Assembly (NCBI GenBank): GCA_033065855.1
Contig: JAVXUO010001421.1
Coordinates: 1 to 64,000 of the forward strand
Reading direction: 5' to 3'
Length of the DNA: 64,000 bases
DNA from: Escallonia rubra
Lineage: Eukaryota; Streptophyta; Magnoliopsida; Escalloniales; Escalloniaceae
A program made the translations under genes and the position numbers. The notes below the pieces were generated by a model. It was given only the letters and a program-made list of their open reading frames with translations, did not search any database and was not told where the DNA came from. How positions within the stretch are numbered: position 1 is the stretch's first letter; the number at the start of each line of letters is the position of its first letter. Shown piece by piece: positions 7,507 through 17,559 of the stretch.

Positions 7507-9564
7507 CTAGATATCATTGTCGTCTTCCTCCCCCGACTCGTCATCTTCTGATCCCGTCGTAGGCTCGGTGTCAACCGCATTGGTGACTGAAGCTGCTTCC
7601 AACTGGTCGACGATGGGCTCTTGCTGCTGAGCTACCTCGAGGAGATGTTTATAACCGACCATTGTAGCAGCAGCCTTTACGGACAAACGGGTGAACATCG
7701 TCACCAGATGATTATACCGCAACGTCTCTGATTCTTCAAAGTCAGTATACGGGTGCTCCAGAAAGGCAATGGTACCGTGCAACCTGTTTGAACCTTTCGT
7801 CCACCGTGGCAAGATGTATTTATCGGGGATTATCCTGATATTCTTCTGGGTGAAAAACTGCAGAATGTGTCTACACAGGATGCCATGGAACTCAAACTTC
7901 TTGCAAACACACGTCACCGAGTCCGTCAATGTGTCGTGGCTCACCATATACATTCTGCACAGCTTCTCAAGAACGAGGTCATTCACGAGCGAATAAACCT
8001 TGTACTCACGCGTAGACTTTTCTGCCACCTTGTTTATACAGTATCGTCCCGATTTCTGTAGCTCTACTTGGTATAGCAAGAAGATCTCCTTCGTATAGAC
8101 TTTGGCACCGTTCAGCTCCAGCGGGGTCTCAAGCAACCTTCTCCTCTGTTTGTACGTGGTTGCAAAGTCTGCAGCCCTTTCTTTCACGAATAACGACGCA
8201 ACCGCTTTCTGTGCGGATGTGACGAAACTCTTCAAATTGGTAGCTGTACCCACGTAACTATCGAACGTGGCATTCATAGATTCACTCCTGCCCGTCGTTT
8301 TCATGCCCGCAGAAAAATGCCTCCTCGTGTAAACGCCAATCCATTGCTCTTTGAGCTCGTACAAGTGCTGGAGCCACCCGTTGTCTTGCAATGAGTAATC
8401 CTCAACAAGCTTTTCCCACCTCTCCTCAAATTCCTCAATCGTTAACGACTTGCTAACGCACGTGTCAAAATCCTGTTTAAAGTCTGGAAACTTTGCATAC
8501 ACGTGATGCAAACGTTCGGGGTATTTGTTGCTTATGTGCCAAGTGCACAAGTTGTGTCGAGTATCTGGGAAGACGGTGGCAATAGCCTTCTTCATTGCCA
8601 AATCTTGATCGGTGATGATAACTTTGGGTGCTTTGAAGTTCATGGCTTCCAGCCACGCCCTAAACAACCATTCAAAAGAACTCTCGCTCTCGTCCCTTAA
8701 CAAGGCGAACCCGAACAGGATGGAGTGATAATGATGATTGACCCCCGTGAAAGGGGCGAACGGCATCGAGTACTTGTTGGTACGGTATGTGGTGTCGAAA
8801 GTCACGACATCCCCAAAATGCTTATAAGCAAGCCTCGAACGACCGTCGACCCAAAAAATTGTGCTAACTCGATGCTCGTCGTCAAGTTTATAATCGAAGG
8901 TAAACTGCGGGTCCTCCATCTGCATCCGTTTCAATAGGCTCATTGTGGCTTGAGCATCATTGAGGTCATACGCGGCTCGTCTATGGGTTCGGACCGCGTT
9001 ACGAACGTCTGTCGTGTTAAAGTTTAAATTTTGAATTCCCCCGGCCTGTTCAGCAAGAACATTAATCATGTCGGTAGGTCCTAGCCGCGCATCGCTCATT
9101 GTGTGAATGAGGCTCCTCGCGACCTTACCCATCTTCTTGTGTTGATGCATCTGACTCACCTTAGAAGGGGTTACTAACGGGTGATTGTGTGCCAGTTCCA
9201 GGCTGGTAATAAGCCAATGATCTTGCTTGGCTTTATAGCTTACGAACATCTTGACCTGGCAATTCGTTCGCGCAAAGCAGTCCCGTCTTCTGCGCGAATA
9301 TCCTATTTCGTCATCACTGTCATCGTTGCCTACGCGTGTCTCATTTTGCACTGGGTTTCTGCCCCTATGACACTCGTATAAGCGAGAGCATATCTTTTTC
9401 GTTATGTTGCTCGTTCTTGAAGTCTTTATTCTAATGCCAAATCCAACCCTCAGTGAATACGCTCGGAAACATTCTCCAGCTTCTTCCAATGTTTGAAAGG
9501 TTCGTCCTAGATACGGATCACTAGCATCTACGGGGGTGTTGGAGCTCGACACGAAATCAGACAT
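7507..9564 (-). CDS. FAR1-type MULE transposase (element 1)
   Basis: A 685-residue uninterrupted frame from ATG 9564 (MSDFVSSSNT). Domains in order: FAR1 DNA-binding domain (about residues 23-130, ending LAHNHPL, the WRKY-GCM1-like zinc fold), MULE transposase core (FDTTYRTNKY with catalytic Asp near 257, IITDQDLAMK with Asp near 319, CTWHI), and a SWIM zinc finger (CVC...CRH, residues 552-566). An acidic stretch (GSEDDESGEEDDNDI) precedes the stop. It would bind element ends and catalyse cut-and-paste transposition. Compared with its paralogue at 11685-14035 it lacks a C-terminal Cys/His tail because of a TAG. The 5'-UTR contains a likely 400-bp intron. Length is typical for FAR1/MULE proteins. 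This is the best preserved transposase gene in the window and might still act. Confidence 0.93.
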   Translation of the reverse strand: MSDFVSSSNTPVDASDPYLGRTFQTLEEAGECFRAYSLRVGFGIRIKTSRTSNITKKICSRLYECHRGRNPVQNETRVGNDDSDDEIGYSRRRRDCFARTNCQVKMFVSYKAKQDHWLITSLELAHNHPLVTPSKVSQMHQHKKMGKVARSLIHTMSDARLGPTDMINVLAEQAGGIQNLNFNTTDVRNAVRTHRRAAYDLNDAQATMSLLKRMQMEDPQFTFDYKLDDEHRVSTIFWVDGRSRLAYKHFGDVVTFDTTYRTNKYSMPFAPFTGVNHHYHSILFGFALLRDESESSFEWLFRAWLEAMNFKAPKVIITDQDLAMKKAIATVFPDTRHNLCTWHISNKYPERLHHVYAKFPDFKQDFDTCVSKSLTIEEFEERWEKLVEDYSLQDNGWLQHLYELKEQWIGVYTRRHFSAGMKTTGRSESMNATFDSYVGTATNLKSFVTSAQKAVASLFVKERAADFATTYKQRRRLLETPLELNGAKVYTKEIFLLYQVELQKSGRYCINKVAEKSTREYKVYSLVNDLVLEKLCRMYMVSHDTLTDSVTCVCKKFEFHGILCRHILQFFTQKNIRIIPDKYILPRWTKGSNRLHGTIAFLEHPYTDFEESETLRYNHLVTMFTRLSVKAAATMVGYKHLLEVAQQQEPIVDQLEAASVTNAVDTEPTTGSEDDESGEEDDNDI

Positions 9565-9622
9565 TGTGAAACAAGACCTATGTAGAAATAGACTACGCTT
9601 AACATTCAAATGACATTTTCAA

Positions 9623-10022
9623 CTGCAAATATTACCTAAAAATTATCTTAACGAATAGACAAATTTAGGATGACAAATATACCATATACATAATCTCAAA
9701 AGTCTCCCATTTTGCTAATTATAGATTCATTGAACGTAACAAATTAAAATTACTAAGATAAATAGACAAATTCATCATGCCAAAATATAACAAACGTATC
9801 TAAAAAAATTCGAATTTAAATAGGATAAATGCGTCGAAGTTAGCGAACCTCAAAAAAATTGAAATTAATTACAATAAATTTGTTTAAAGTTAAGAAATTA
9901 ATTTCTAGAACATCACAATGCAAGTTAATGAATAGAGTGACAAATTTCTAGAATATCACTAAAAATCTATACTCTTTTGGCCAGCCAATCCACCAAGAAA
10001 ACATTTGAGATCAGAAACTTAC
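9623..10022 (-). other. Likely 5'-UTR intron of the transposase gene
   Basis: On the minus strand the donor CAAG/GTAAGT lies at 10022 and the acceptor TTTGCAG at 9623. The intron is AT-rich as expected. A tiny upstream frame of five codons (ATG at about 9615) precedes the main ATG. Confidence 0.6.
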
Positions 10023-10149
10023 CTTGCTTGAGTGAAGCTTGAAGCAAGAAGCTTGAGGGGAGCCAAAAATGGAAGCAAGTGAATCTGAAGGAAAAGAAAA
10101 TTTTGCCGAAAGAACTGAGAAAAGTGGGATTTTGGGTATATGGGAAATA

Positions 10150-10430
10150 ATGTCCGCCATACTGTACAGCGGAAATTAATGCCGACACTCTGACACATGC
10201 AGAAAGAAAGACCTGACGGGAGACTTTCTTGGGGACCGACGGGACAAGCTGACAGGTGTCAGCCTTGGGTGTCACCCTCGGGGACGTCCGCTACACTGTA
10301 TAGCGGACGTCTTTTTGCTGTCTCCCATCAGGACTTTAATGATGTCCGCTAGACAGTGTAGCGGACAGGCGCGGAGGGGCAAAAAGGTAAAAAAGACCGT
10401 CCGCGACACTGTATGGCGAACGACTGACAG
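10150..10430. repeat. Palindrome array 5' of the element 1 transposase
   Basis: Copies of GTCCGCTACACTGTATAGCGGAC-like palindromes lie near 10151, 10286, 10342 and 10400. They match the array at 6963-7163 in their central bases. They overlap the presumed transposase promoter, so transposase binding could also affect its own expression (inference). Confidence 0.8.
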
Positions 10431-10445
10431 TTTTTTAAAAAGGCG

Positions 10446-10535
10446 AGATCTGGGCCGTCCATCTTTCAGGATGGACGGCCAGATCGCCTTTGCAAGATCT
10501 CCTATTTTGCTAACGCTTTCAACGGATCAGCTCCC
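10446..10535. mobile_element. Terminal module of a (TA)n-flanked MULE
   Basis: A hairpin GGCCGTCCATCTTTCAGGAT/GGACGGCC is followed by CAACGGATCAGCTCCC, which ends at an imperfect (TA)n tract (10536-10564). The same order (hairpin, then GATCAGCTCC, then (TA)n) recurs at 10884 and 60945. It marks one outer end of element 1 or of a small relative. Confidence 0.7.
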
Positions 10536-10564
10536 ATATATGTATGTATATATATATATATATA

Positions 10565-10881
10565 CAATGTCCGTTACATTATGTAGCGGACGGTATGGAT
10601 AAGGACAAAGTAACAGTCGTGGGGGGACAGGATGTGACATGTGTCAGCGAAAAGTCGTCCGCCACACTGACTGACAATTGTTAGGGTCAAAACATCATCC
10701 GCTACACAGTATGGCGGACGACCTGGGCGGGGCATTTTGGTAAAAAAAAAAACAGTCTGCTACACTATGTAGCGGACAGTTTCCTTTAAAAAAAAAGATT
10801 TGGGCTGTCCATTCTTAAAGGATGGACGACCAGATCGCGCAGGCAACTTATCTCATTTTGCCTGCGCGGTCAACGAATCAG

Positions 10882-10884
<3 letters not shown>
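10565..10884. mobile_element. Small element between two (TA)n tracts
   Basis: About 320 bp with palindromes GTCCGTTACATTATGTAGCG (10569) and relatives near 10657, 10694 and 10756, a CTGTCCATTC...GGATGGACGACCAG hairpin (about 10805), and the terminus CAACGAATCAGCTC next to (TA)n. Non-coding. It could be the true end of element 1 or a separate MITE. Confidence 0.65.

Positions 10885-10918
<34 letters not shown>
10885..10918. repeat. (TA)n at the head-to-head junction of two MULEs
   Basis: An uninterrupted (AT)17 tract. To its left is ...GAATCAGCTC; to its right is GGAGCTGATCC. Each side is a terminus of the same family in opposite orientation. Confidence 0.95.
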
Positions 10919-10920
<2 letters not shown>

Positions 10921-11260
10921 AGCTGATCCCTGTCTACCGGTGGAGAAATAACAATTTCTCCATTACATATCTGGCCATCCACGTGTACCCGTGGATGGCC
11001 CAGATTTGTCTTTTTATTCTGCCCAAAGTGCTAACCGCTTATAAGAGTAACGGTTAGTACAAAAGCCAAAAATACCCTTTCATGTACAAAATACCCTAAC
11101 CCCCAGTCTTTGTAGCGGTTAGGGGCCCACCTAACCGCCACAAAGACTGGGGGTTAATGGCCCACAGTCTTAAAGAGACAGCCCACCTAACCGCCACAAA
11201 GAGTAGCGGCCAGTGGGCCCCTAACCGCTACTCTTTGTAGAGGTTACATGGGGTCCCTTT
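10919..11260 (+). mobile_element. 5' terminal region of MULE element 2
   Basis: Starts GGAGCTGATCC directly after (TA)n. Then come a hairpin CTGGCCATCCACG...CGTGGATGGCCCAG (10969-11002), the palindrome CTAACCGCTTATAAGAGTAACGGTTAG (about 11029-11056), and two larger hairpins built on CTAACCGC...GTAGCGGTTAG with CAGTCTTTG or TACTCTTTG centres (11096-11250). The palindrome core is CCGCTAC as in element 1, but the flanking bases are TAA rather than GT. Confidence 0.75.
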
Positions 11261-11295
11261 CAATCCCCCTCGGCAAATTCTTTTTCACTCTAAAT

Positions 11296-11300
<5 letters not shown>

Positions 11301-11339
<39 letters not shown>
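11301..11339. repeat. (CT)n microsatellite in the element 2 leader
   Basis: About 19 CT dinucleotides in the pyrimidine-rich leader upstream of the transposase pseudogene, a common feature of plant 5'-UTRs. A possible 5'-UTR donor (CATAGTAAGTTT) lies near 11620. Confidence 0.8.
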
Positions 11340-11342
<3 letters not shown>

Positions 11343-11684
11343 TTCCCCACTTTCTCCCTCTCGACCATTTCTTAATCCTCCATAAACCCTAAACTTCTAT
11401 TTCTTCACCACTACATCTTTCATCAACCCCAAACAAAAACTCTACTAAACTCACAAACTTTAGCCCTCCATCAAGAATCCATAATTGGTGATATTAAAAA
11501 TTAGATATAAGTTTTTAGTTATATCTTGAAGTTAGTTTATCCATAGTTTTTTATATTATCTTAAAGCCAAAATTGGAGCAATTATCTTGGAGGAGACAAT
11601 TGAAAGCAACAATACTACATAGTAAGTTTTTCCTTTCCATTTCATTTCTGTTTCTTTTCAATTCTTTTTATTTAATTCTATGAT

Positions 11685-14035
11685 GTGTTGAGAATTTATA
11701 AAAATAAAAAAAATTGTACATTTCAATCAATTGGAGGAAACAATTTTTGTGGAGATTCTGACCCACCTTACAAAGGTCAAGTTTTTCAAACACTGGATGA
11801 AGTTGACGCATACTGTAGAGCATATTCGAAAAAGCTGGGTTTCGGTGTTAGAATTAAGACGACTAGAAAAAGGGGCAAACAGACCCAATTTGTTCCCGAC
11901 TATTTGAGTGTCATAGAGGAGCACCACATGTACCCCCGGTGGTTCAGATCAGGGATGAAGAGCCAACAAGAAAAAAAGGGGACATATTTTTGGGTACCAG
12001 CTGCAAGGCCCATGTGTATGTAGTACACCGGAAAAATAAAAACCATTGGGTTGTGACGGGAGTCGAGTTGAGCCATAATCATCAATTGATGACCCCTAGT
12101 AATATCAGTTAAATTCATTCGCACTGACAAATAAGCGCGGCACACAGACAACTGATATTTACAATGGCCGAGGCTAAAATTCCTCCTTCTAGAATGATGG
12201 GGGTTTTCTCAAGCCAGGCTGGGGGGGGGGGGGTTGACAAGTTGAGCTTCAACGAAGTAGACCTTCAAAATGAAATTTGTGCTCAGAGGAGAGAGTCTTT
12301 CAACAAGAGTGATTCTCAAGTTACACTTGATATCTTCAAGCGCCTTCAGGGTGAGAATTCTGGCTTTTTCTATAGTCTCCAACTGGATGATGAGAACCGC
12401 ATTAGTATTATATTTTGGGAGGATGCTCGTTCTAGAGCTGCTTACCAAAACTTTGGCGATGTTGTAACGTTTAACACCACATACCCCACAAATAAGTACT
12501 CTATGCCTTTTGCTCCATTTACCGGGGTGAACCATCACTACCAATCAATCTTGTTTGGCTTTGCCCTGCTTAGGGATGAGATGGAGGAGTCATTTACGTG
12601 GTTATTCGAAACGTGGCTTGAAGCAATGTATCATATCCCTCCAAAAACCATCATCACCGACCAGGATTTAGCAATGAAAAATGCAATCGCTAAGGTCTTT
12701 CCAGATACTCATCATGGCATGTGCACATGGCACATAACAACAACTATCCCGAACAGCTTCACAATGTATATGCAAACCATCCGACATTCAAGAGTGACTT
12801 TAATACATGTGTCAAGAAATCATTGACGGTCGACGTGTTCGAGGAGAGGTGGGTCAAGTTAATGGATGACTACTCTTTGCACGGTCATGAATGGTTGAAA
12901 GCGTTGTATGAGATCAAGACACAATGGGACGGTGCCTACACCAAAAACAAATTTGCATCCGGAATGACTACGACCTCGAGAAAGCGAAGGTATGAATGCA
13001 TTCTTTGATGGGTACATAGGCCATTCTTCAAGTATAAATGAGTTCGTACTTGAGATGCAGAAAGCCTTTGACAAGAAATTTTTCCTTGAAAGAGAAGCCG
13101 ACATGGCTACTGTTTACAGAGAAAGAGCCATAGTAGTTTTTTCACCTTTGGAGGCTCATGCTGCTCAAGTCTATACCAAGGAAATATTTAGACAGTTTCA
13201 AGAGGAACTATAAAAGTCGAATCAATATAGCATGATAAAGTTGCACGAGCAATGCACCAAAGATCTCAAAGTTTATGCTTTGACAAATGTGACGAATGTT
13301 GCCAATCTGTGCTCTTCTTCGACTCCGAAGAACATAAGACATTTCACCGTATCGGTTTGTCTGAACACCGAATTTGTTAATTGCAAATGTTAACTATTTG
13401 AGCATAAAGGTATACTTTGTCGACAAGCGCTGAAATTTTTTAGCGCGAAGAATGCTCGTGAAATTCCGAAAGAATATATCTTAGATCGGTGGATGAAGCA
13501 AGCCAATAGAGTAAACGGTCACATACTTTACGTGCCCAATGCTGCAGTTGATTTTGAGCAATCTGAGACACTACGATATAATCACCTCTATAACATCATG
13601 CATGGTTTATCGTTGGATGCGGCGTCAACATTTGATAGGTACAAGTATCAAGTTGACGCAGCCGCATGGGATAAGGTTAATCTTGCACAGTTTAGGGTGG
13701 CAATACCCGACAGACGGGACACTCCAACTACTCGGACAACTCCAGCCACTAGAATCACTCGAGCTTTGGTCATTGCTTCATAGCTAGTTGTTGACAGAGC
13801 AAGTCTGCAAGGTGAGGACGAAGATATTTTTTATCCAATTCTTTCTCAAACAAAAGGGCGAAAACGAGCAATACGTATGAAGAGTTCGATTGAAGATGAA
13901 AAGGGTCATAAACGACTGCGGAAGTGTGCGCTGTGTGATAAGATGGCTGATCATGACAAGAGAAACCACTACAAAGTGTTAGGTATCGAACCTGACGGTA
14001 TGGTCGAGGAGGACAATGATGAAGAAGAGTGTTAG
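11685..14035 (+). pseudogene. FAR1-type MULE transposase (element 2), decayed
   Basis: A paralogue of the 7507-9564 transposase. Recognisable blocks in order: FAR1 domain (YKGQVFQTLDEVDAYCRAYS, 11765 onward), LSHNHQLMTPS (about 12072), core VVTFNTTYPTNKYSMPFAPF (12459 onward), TIITDQDLAMKN (about 12650), and Cys/His tail CALCDKMADHDKRNHY (about 13928). Lesions include stops near 12109, 13213, 13391 and 13783 and frameshifts near 11925, 12735 and 12985. The first catalytic Asp has become Asn (FNTTY), and the SWIM His is replaced (CRQ instead of CRH). A run of 13 G at 12221-12233 lies inside the coding region. No intact N-terminal Met can be assigned. It is certainly inactive. Confidence 0.92.
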
Positions 14036-14109
14036 GGTTAATGTTGAATTTGAATTAATTGTTAATCTTTGCTGCATAATTTGATATTTGGTGTGTTGAA
14101 CCTTAATGT

Positions 14110-14960
14110 TATGTTAGTGTGCCCGAGAAGGGGCACCACTGAAAAACCTAAAAAACTTTTTTGTCTCAATTTCCACTGAAATTCATAGGAAAGGGCTTAG
14201 TGTGAATAAAGTGCAACAAGCCGAAAAAAAAATTCACCGGAAGCTATTAATTCGGCCCTAAAGTATGCCCGAGAAGGGGCGACACTAAAGAACCAAAACA
14301 CTATTTTGTCTCAATTTCCAATGAAATTCATAGGAATGGGCTAATTAGTGTGCTAAAGTGCAGGAAGCCAAAAAAAAACAAATTTCATCGAAAGCTAAGA
14401 ATCCAGCCCTAAAATGTGCCCGAGAAGGGGAGACACTGAAGAACCAAAAAAATATTTTGTCTCAGTTTCCACTGAAATTCATAGGAAGGGGCTAATTAGT
14501 GTGCCTAAAGTGCAAGAAGCCGAAAAAAAAAAAAATTTCACCGGAAGCTATAAATCCGGCCCTAAAGTGTGCCCGAGAAGGGGAGACACTGAAAAACCAA
14601 AAAAAAAAAAAATTGTCTCAATTTCCACTTAAATTCATAAGGGGCTAATTAGTGTGCCTAAAGTGCAATAAGCCGGAAAAAAAAACAAATTTCACCGGAA
14701 CCTATGAATCCGACCCTAAAGTGTGCTCGAGAAGGGGCGACACTGATAAACCAAAAAAAATATTTTGTCTCAATTTCCACTGAAATTCATAGGAAGGGAG
14801 TAATTAGTGTGCCAAAAGTGGAAGAAGCATAAAAAATTTTATTTTCACCGGAAGCTATGAATCCAGCCTTAACTTGTGCCTGAGAAGGCGCGACACTAAA
14901 AACCAAAAAAAATTCTCAATTTCCATTGGAAATGGCTAATTAGTTAGTACACCCAAAGTA
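14110..14960. repeat. Six ~150-bp tandem repeats downstream of element 2 transposase
   Basis: Each unit reads GTGCCCGAGAAGGGGCGACAC, an A-rich tract, TTTTGTCTCAATTTCCACTG, CATAGGAAGGGGCTAATTAG, CAAGAAGCCG, an A-rich tract, and TTTCACCGGAAGCTATGAAT. Unit starts are near 14120, 14264, 14417, 14569, 14721 and 14874. The later units are shorter and more degenerate. No coding role. Confidence 0.9.
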
Positions 14961-15039
14961 TAAGAGGCCCGATAAAGAGAAGGAAAAGGGAAAAAAAATT
15001 AGGATGCCTGTCAGCATCTCTACGGTACTGAGAGCCACA

Positions 15040-15068
15040 CCTAACCGCTACTCTTTGTAGCGGTCAGG
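15040..15068. repeat. CTAACCGCTAC...GTAGCGGTCAG palindrome
   Basis: Same motif as in the 5' region of element 2 (11029-11250). Its return after the tandem repeats places a second subterminal site downstream of the transposase pseudogene. Confidence 0.8.
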
Positions 15069-15434
15069 TTTTTTTTTTCTTGGGTTCTAATTGGAAAATC
15101 CATACTCTCTATCTCGACAATCCAATCCCAATCTGGAAAATCCAACAATCCATTTTCAAATCCCAATAACCAAAATCCAACAATAATAATAAAATGGCAA
15201 ACCCCTAACTACAAATAAAGTCGGCAAACCCGTTTTGAGCTAATTCAATTTCAAACCTCAACATTCAAAATCCAATAATAATAATAATAAGGAAAACGTC
15301 TAGTACATATCAAGATAATAGTAATGAAGACGTCTAGCTACACCCTTTTTGAGCTCCCAAGCTATCCTATATCTAAATGTCAGCGCATCCCTCTGAGACC
15401 ACGACGTAGATTCGAGCACCTCTGCACGAGCTAA
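15069..15434. other. Non-coding spacer with ATA-rich direct repeats
   Basis: Imperfect repeats of AATCCAACAATAATAATAA and CAAACC lie between the palindrome and the 3' end of the PMD-ULP1 relic. Nothing else is seen. Confidence 0.5.
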
Positions 15435-17540
15435 TTAGTCCATGTACTTGAGCACATAAAGCCAGCAATCGTGACTGTTATATCGCTTTGGTCGGTCTTG
15501 TATCATCTCGATCGTCCAAGGATCCATCGTCGAATTGCTCGTGATGACCTTTCCCAAATAATGGGGTACAGCTAGTGGAATGATAGTAGTCTGTATCCAA
15601 CAATAAAAAATGTCAACAACGTTCCAAGTACGACATAATGTAAAATTAATTTTGAATTCTAGACTAATCACTGCATTGATGTACGTTTTGTACATCTGTG
15701 CCAGCTGCTGACTAGGTCCGTCCTCCCTCAGGCTATCATATGTGGACCATTTTCGTCACAGGATACAGAACTAATAAGAAGAAGTGGCTTGCATGTATAT
15801 GAGGTATCATGATAAGGTTCGCCTCATACGCATGACATTGATTCTCCAACCTCAACATGCCTAGCAAGTTTGTTGAGGGTATCCATGCACCCTTGTTCTT
15901 CCCTTGCCTCTTCCTCTATTCTGTGAAATCATTCATGTTGTCCAGCACGATATACATAAAATAAGAGGAATACATGTTGATCTTCAAACCTTGGCAAGGG
16001 TTATGCTGCAGCTCTCTAACCCGGAGCAGATCCGTGTAAGCGTCCATGACAAAGTTTGAAAGATCTGTTTCCGGCGCCAACGACCTCATGTCCTCGTGAC
16101 CTAGGAAATACGAAACAAGAAAGTCTGTTGTAGCCATTGGCTCAGGCCCGAAGTAATGCTTGTCGATCCAATATCGCTTGGCCAGCCTCAATGGCTTCGT
16201 CGCTTTGCCTCTATCCGACCGGATGCTTGGGTGCTCCTGGGGAGTTGCTTGGGTCACCTGACTTTGTGGCTGAGAACCGTATGCATCAACTGGCAAGCGA
16301 ATAGATGGCTCCCCTTGGTAAGCCCGGTACACATTACTGAAGTTGTGAACTTCAGTATTGTACCTCTCAATGGACTTCTTGATACTGTCAGGGCATGCGC
16401 GACAAACCAATCAAACTCCTCTAGTTTCTTGAACACCTCATAGCCCAGCTCAACCTAAAAAACATGCATGGAAAATATGGCTAATCATTGTAGGCATGGT
16501 CGACAAGGTGCGCAAAAAAAATTGAATAAAAAACAAATGACTTACAATGTTCAATGCCCAGAACTGGTCGATAATCGCACATGGCTTGTACGTTGCCCTC
16601 TTCGCCTGGGAAGGGCGATTCACCCTCATGCGCGTCACCCTGAGAAACCATTCAAGGTACTCCTCAATACTGGTGCCCGCATTCTTTATCTCTATAAGGC
16701 TATCGTATGTTTCTTGCCATGTATTACACTGTTGCACCTCGTCGCTCAACACACCCAAGGCATCAGGAACCTCGAAGTTTAGCCCTCAGCCCTTCATATA
16801 TGGTTGCATGTCTACACCGGGTTTCAGTATCCCTTGTAGACATCCAGCTTTCCTCATAGCTTGATTGGGCATCTGAAACTCACATATTTCAAAATGAATG
16901 AGTGGCACCCGAACCAAACCTGCCAACACGTACGACACTGGAAGTTGCCAACACCACTCATCCAGCCATTGCATCACCATGTGGTATGGCTGCCACTTCA
17001 CCTGTGATGCCTCCAATATCTCTAGCTCCCCCGATAGAACTTTAGATAGTGGTGGGGGTCTACCCATCTCTTCCGATTGGGCGTATGCCCATAAGCCAAC
17101 TTCCTAGGCCACGTCTCATCAGAATCATCTTGCGGTTATGGACGACCTGTGGGTAGCCTTTCGTAAGACCAAATCCGTGAAAGCAAACATTTATGGAATT
17201 AGTAATTAATCACGAATATATTGACACGTCAACCAAGAATATAAATACTCATACCTGTAATAGAGTCAGGCAGGCGGCAATGGACTTGGCACCCATTCTC
17301 GTAGCTTTATGCAGTGCTCGATATAGGTGCACAAGTACAGCTGAACCCCATGAATATAAGTATACCTCCTCAAGGTCATCCAAGAACAGCATATACTTCG
17401 TATGCACCGTGTTTTTTTAATGCGTCGGAAGTAATACAGCTGCAATAACGTACAGTAAGAATGTCTTCGTATACGTCACCAAATCATGAGGATTGTATGC
17501 ATTAGGTAGCACGCCATACTGCTCTCTCAGCTACTTAAGT
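15435..17540 (-). pseudogene. PMD-ULP1 transposon protein (element 2), broken
   Basis: Read on the minus strand, the PMD core comes first: SWGSAVLVHLYRALHKATR (about 17360-17300), the W..Y segment and VRVPLIHFEICEFQMPNQAM (about 16925-16860), then EEYLEWFLRVTRMRV (about 16660). A linker and a ULP1-like peptidase region follow: SLAPETDLSNFVMDAYTDLL (16080-16020), YDSLREDGPSQQ (about 15735), and RYNSHDCWLYVLKYMD (15483-15436). The catalytic Cys is still there, but the preceding Gln reads as Arg and the Gly after Cys is Trp. The His position is not convincingly visible. Stops and frame changes occur between blocks. This copy keeps the PMD core that the copy at 466-3404 has lost. It lies tail-to-tail with the element 2 transposase. 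Confidence 0.8.
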
Positions 17541-17559
17541 TTGATTTCGTTTGTCATCC

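Noticed and set aside
7769-9381. Plus-strand frames of 60-75 residues
   Set aside because: Antisense shadows of the FAR1-type transposase gene.
12221-12233. G13 run as a regulatory G-quadruplex
   Set aside because: It is a single homopolymer inside a pseudogene, more likely slippage or a sequencing weak spot.
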